Below are positions 5,979 through 7,303 of a stretch of 7,303 nt of DNA, in pieces (position 1 is the first letter of the stretch; every line of letters starts with the position of its first letter). This stretch comes from Desulfopila_A sp964446655 (lineage in GTDB: Bacteria > Desulfobacterota > Desulfobulbia > Desulfobulbales > Desulfocapsaceae): assembly GCA_964446655.1 (NCBI GenBank), contig CAYUPL010000109.1:1-7303 (forward strand). The letters run 5' to 3'. Position numbers and translations under genes: made by a program. Under the pieces are notes generated by a model. It did no database searches. It worked only from the letters and a program-made list of their open reading frames with translations, and was not told the origin of the DNA.

Positions 5979-7082
5979 TTACTTCTCAAGATTGCGCAGA
6001 TAGGCCAGCACCTCTTCCGCCTGCCCCTGAAACAAAATCTTTCTGCCGCTTTTTTCGATCTGGTAATCATACATGGGGTCATAATACTCCAGAAGCAGCA
6101 ATTCGATCCATTGCCGGTGGGCGGCCTGTTCCCCATGAGTGAGTTGGAGGTGTTGCGCCTCGGCAAGGAGCCGGCTGACTCTCTGCAACCGCTCTCCTCC
6201 CAGTCGCTTACGTATACGATGGAGCCGCGACTCGATATGTTGGTACCACATGGCCAGACCCTGTTCGGCACCATAGAGAGATTGGTAGCTCTGCTGAGCA
6301 TCAACCACATATTCCTGCCAGGTGATATCTATACGACTATCCTGTTCGCACTGCAATACAACCATGCTGTCTCTATTGAAATAGGCGGCTAATGGGTGTG
6401 GAATATAGCGGGCTCCGATGTAACTCCCTTCATCTTCCAGGACGACATATCTGCATCCCTTATGTGCATGCTTGATAAGCGAAACGGCCAGAGTGTTCTC
6501 AAAATCGATCTGGGTAGGCTGCGGTGACAGAAACCCACCGAAAGCAGAGCCTCTATGGTTGGCAATGGACTCGAGATCGATGCTGTTCTCCAGACGGCGC
6601 AGCAAAATTGTTTTGCCGCAGCCCGTCCGGCCACCAAGCAGCACCGGCACCGCGCGTATCTTTTCAGGATCGAGCGCCTCAAGCAAAAAACGCCGGTAGG
6701 CCTTATAGCCGCCCTGAAGCCGTGCAACGGTTACACCGCTCTCCTGAAGGAGCCATTGCTGCGCCGTTTGGGAGCGCATACCTCCTCGAAAACAGTAGAG
6801 CAAAGCATCCGGGTGCTTTTTCCGAAAAGCGAGCCATGCAGCAATTCTGGCCTCTTTCACTGTGCCGCTGACCCGGTTGTGGGCAAGCTCAAAAGCGGCT
6901 TCCTTGCCGTTGCGCTTATAGCAAAGGCCGACGAGATGTCGGTCTTCATCGTCCAGCAACGGCAGGTTGACGGCACCCGGAAAGGCTCCCGCCGCAAATT
7001 CAACAGGTGCCCGTACATCAATAAGCGGGATATCGTCAACAGCAATTCTGGTGAAATCGTGCGTCGTCGGCAGGTTTTTCAT
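5979..7082 (-). CDS. mnmH: tRNA 2-selenouridine synthase MnmH
   Basis: Also called YbbB or SelU. It converts 2-thiouridine at the wobble position (U34) of tRNAs for Lys, Glu and Gln to 2-selenouridine, by geranylation of the thio group and then replacement with selenium from selenophosphate (SelD product). The start is ATG 7082: GAAGG lies 5 nt upstream, whereas the upstream ATG 7100 and TTG 7118 have no ribosome site. This gives 367 residues (E. coli about 364). The N-terminal rhodanese domain (about 1-130) has LIDVRAPVEF (20-29) and the active-site loop YCFRGGMRS with Cys97, the same number as the E. coli catalytic cysteine. The C-terminal P-loop domain begins with Walker A GGRTGCGKT (150-158), then the family segments NHRGSAFGG and VLEDEGSYIG. 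It needs selD, not in this window. The nearby selenoprotein supports active selenium metabolism. Stop TAA; convergent with the YgjP-like gene. Confidence 0.97.
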   Translation of the reverse strand: MKNLPTTHDFTRIAVDDIPLIDVRAPVEFAAGAFPGAVNLPLLDDEDRHLVGLCYKRNGKEAAFELAHNRVSGTVKEARIAAWLAFRKKHPDALLYCFRGGMRSQTAQQWLLQESGVTVARLQGGYKAYRRFLLEALDPEKIRAVPVLLGGRTGCGKTILLRRLENSIDLESIANHRGSAFGGFLSPQPTQIDFENTLAVSLIKHAHKGCRYVVLEDEGSYIGARYIPHPLAAYFNRDSMVVLQCEQDSRIDITWQEYVVDAQQSYQSLYGAEQGLAMWYQHIESRLHRIRKRLGGERLQRVSRLLAEAQHLQLTHGEQAAHRQWIELLLLEYYDPMYDYQIEKSGRKILFQGQAEEVLAYLRNLEK

Positions 7083-7117
7083 TATCGCCTTCTCTACCAT
7101 GAAAGAAATGTGGGTCA

Positions 7118-7123
7118 ATTATA
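7118..7123 (-). promoter_or_regulatory. Candidate mnmH -10 box
   Basis: The minus strand reads TATAAT exactly here, 35 bp upstream of the chosen mnmH start, which would leave a leader of about 25-30 nt. No good -35 hexamer is found at 16-18 nt; the nearest are TGAGCT (7141-7146) at 17 nt and TTGGCT (7146-7151) at 22 nt. Its use as a promoter is inferred from position and consensus only. Confidence 0.4.
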
Positions 7124-7182
7124 AATCTGATTACGTACGAAGCTCAGCCAAATCGGATGCGATGCTAGTGACTCGGTAGCTA

Positions 7183-7298
7183 GGGGACTGATTTTATTTT
7201 TCTTCTTCGAATACGGGAGACAGATTTATTTTCACAAAACAACGTGAAAAAAAATCAGTCCCCTCAATCTTTCCTAGAAAAATTAAATCTGTCTCCCG
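7183..7298. repeat. REP/REPIN-like interleaved inverted-repeat element
   Basis: Four related arms occur in the order A-B-A'-B'. A is GGGGACTGATTTT (7183-7195) and A' its perfect 13-bp complement (7251-7263). B is CGGGAGACAGATTTA (7214-7228) and B' its perfect 15-bp complement (7284-7298). The perfect pairs cross each other, so they cannot both form a nested hairpin. A small hairpin, TTTTCAC (7229-7235) and GTGAAAA (7244-7250), lies at the centre. A and B are themselves near-identical, so an alternative nested fold is possible: A with B' outside and B with A' inside. Such GGGGACTGATT/GGGACAGATTT sequences are, from memory, typical of elements near REP-associated tyrosine (Y1) transposases in Desulfobacterota; no transposase is visible and the window ends here. 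Confidence 0.65.
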
Positions 7299-7303
7299 GA
7301 CAA

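Noticed and set aside
6555..7124. 189-residue plus-strand reading frame
   Set aside because: Antisense to mnmH, whose rhodanese and P-loop motifs are decisive.

Overview
The window reads like ordinary chromosome of an anaerobic, probably sulfur-metabolising member of the Desulfobacterota (Desulfobulbales-like). This is inferred from gene content only: a DsrC/TusE-family protein, a bacteriohemerythrin, a small nitroreductase, a bacterial selenoprotein and a tRNA 2-selenouridine synthase lie together, and REP-like GGGGACTGATTTT / GGGAGACAGATTTA repeats sit at the right edge. No rRNA, tRNA, CRISPR array, phage gene or complete transposase is visible.

Layout. Positions 70-3996 hold five minus-strand genes with 89-211 bp gaps, so they are probably not one tight operon. 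From right to left they are an M23-type metallopeptidase without a signal peptide, a DsrC-family protein lacking both redox cysteines, a bacteriohemerythrin, a nitroreductase and the NhaA sodium/proton antiporter. The M23 gene is divergent from a plus-strand gene at 4112-4669 across a 115-bp spacer that carries a perfect 6-6-6 palindrome. The plus-strand gene converges within 5 bp on a minus-strand DUF2237 gene. A YgjP-like zinc metallopeptidase (plus) then converges on mnmH (minus). An interleaved inverted-repeat element fills 7183-7298 up to the window end.

The main discovery is at 4112-4669. The gene is interrupted by an in-frame TGA (4244-4246) exactly where its family (AhpC/TSA_2, the PRXL2/selenoprotein-U-like thioredoxin fold) has the first cysteine of a CxxC redox motif, giving UxxC. 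A small hairpin with a GG-containing loop follows at the spacing expected for a bacterial SECIS. A standard gene caller would start at the GTG at 4265 and lose the whole active site. With mnmH 1.3 kb away, the window shows two uses of selenophosphate: selenocysteine in protein and 2-selenouridine in the tRNA wobble position.

How the genes may work together: most look like single-gene housekeeping or stress functions (ion homeostasis, flavin and thiol redox, O2 binding, cell-wall hydrolysis, tRNA modification), with a redox/selenium/sulfur flavour. I see no multi-gene pathway. The regulatory sites, repeat interpretations and taxonomic guess are inference from sequence alone.
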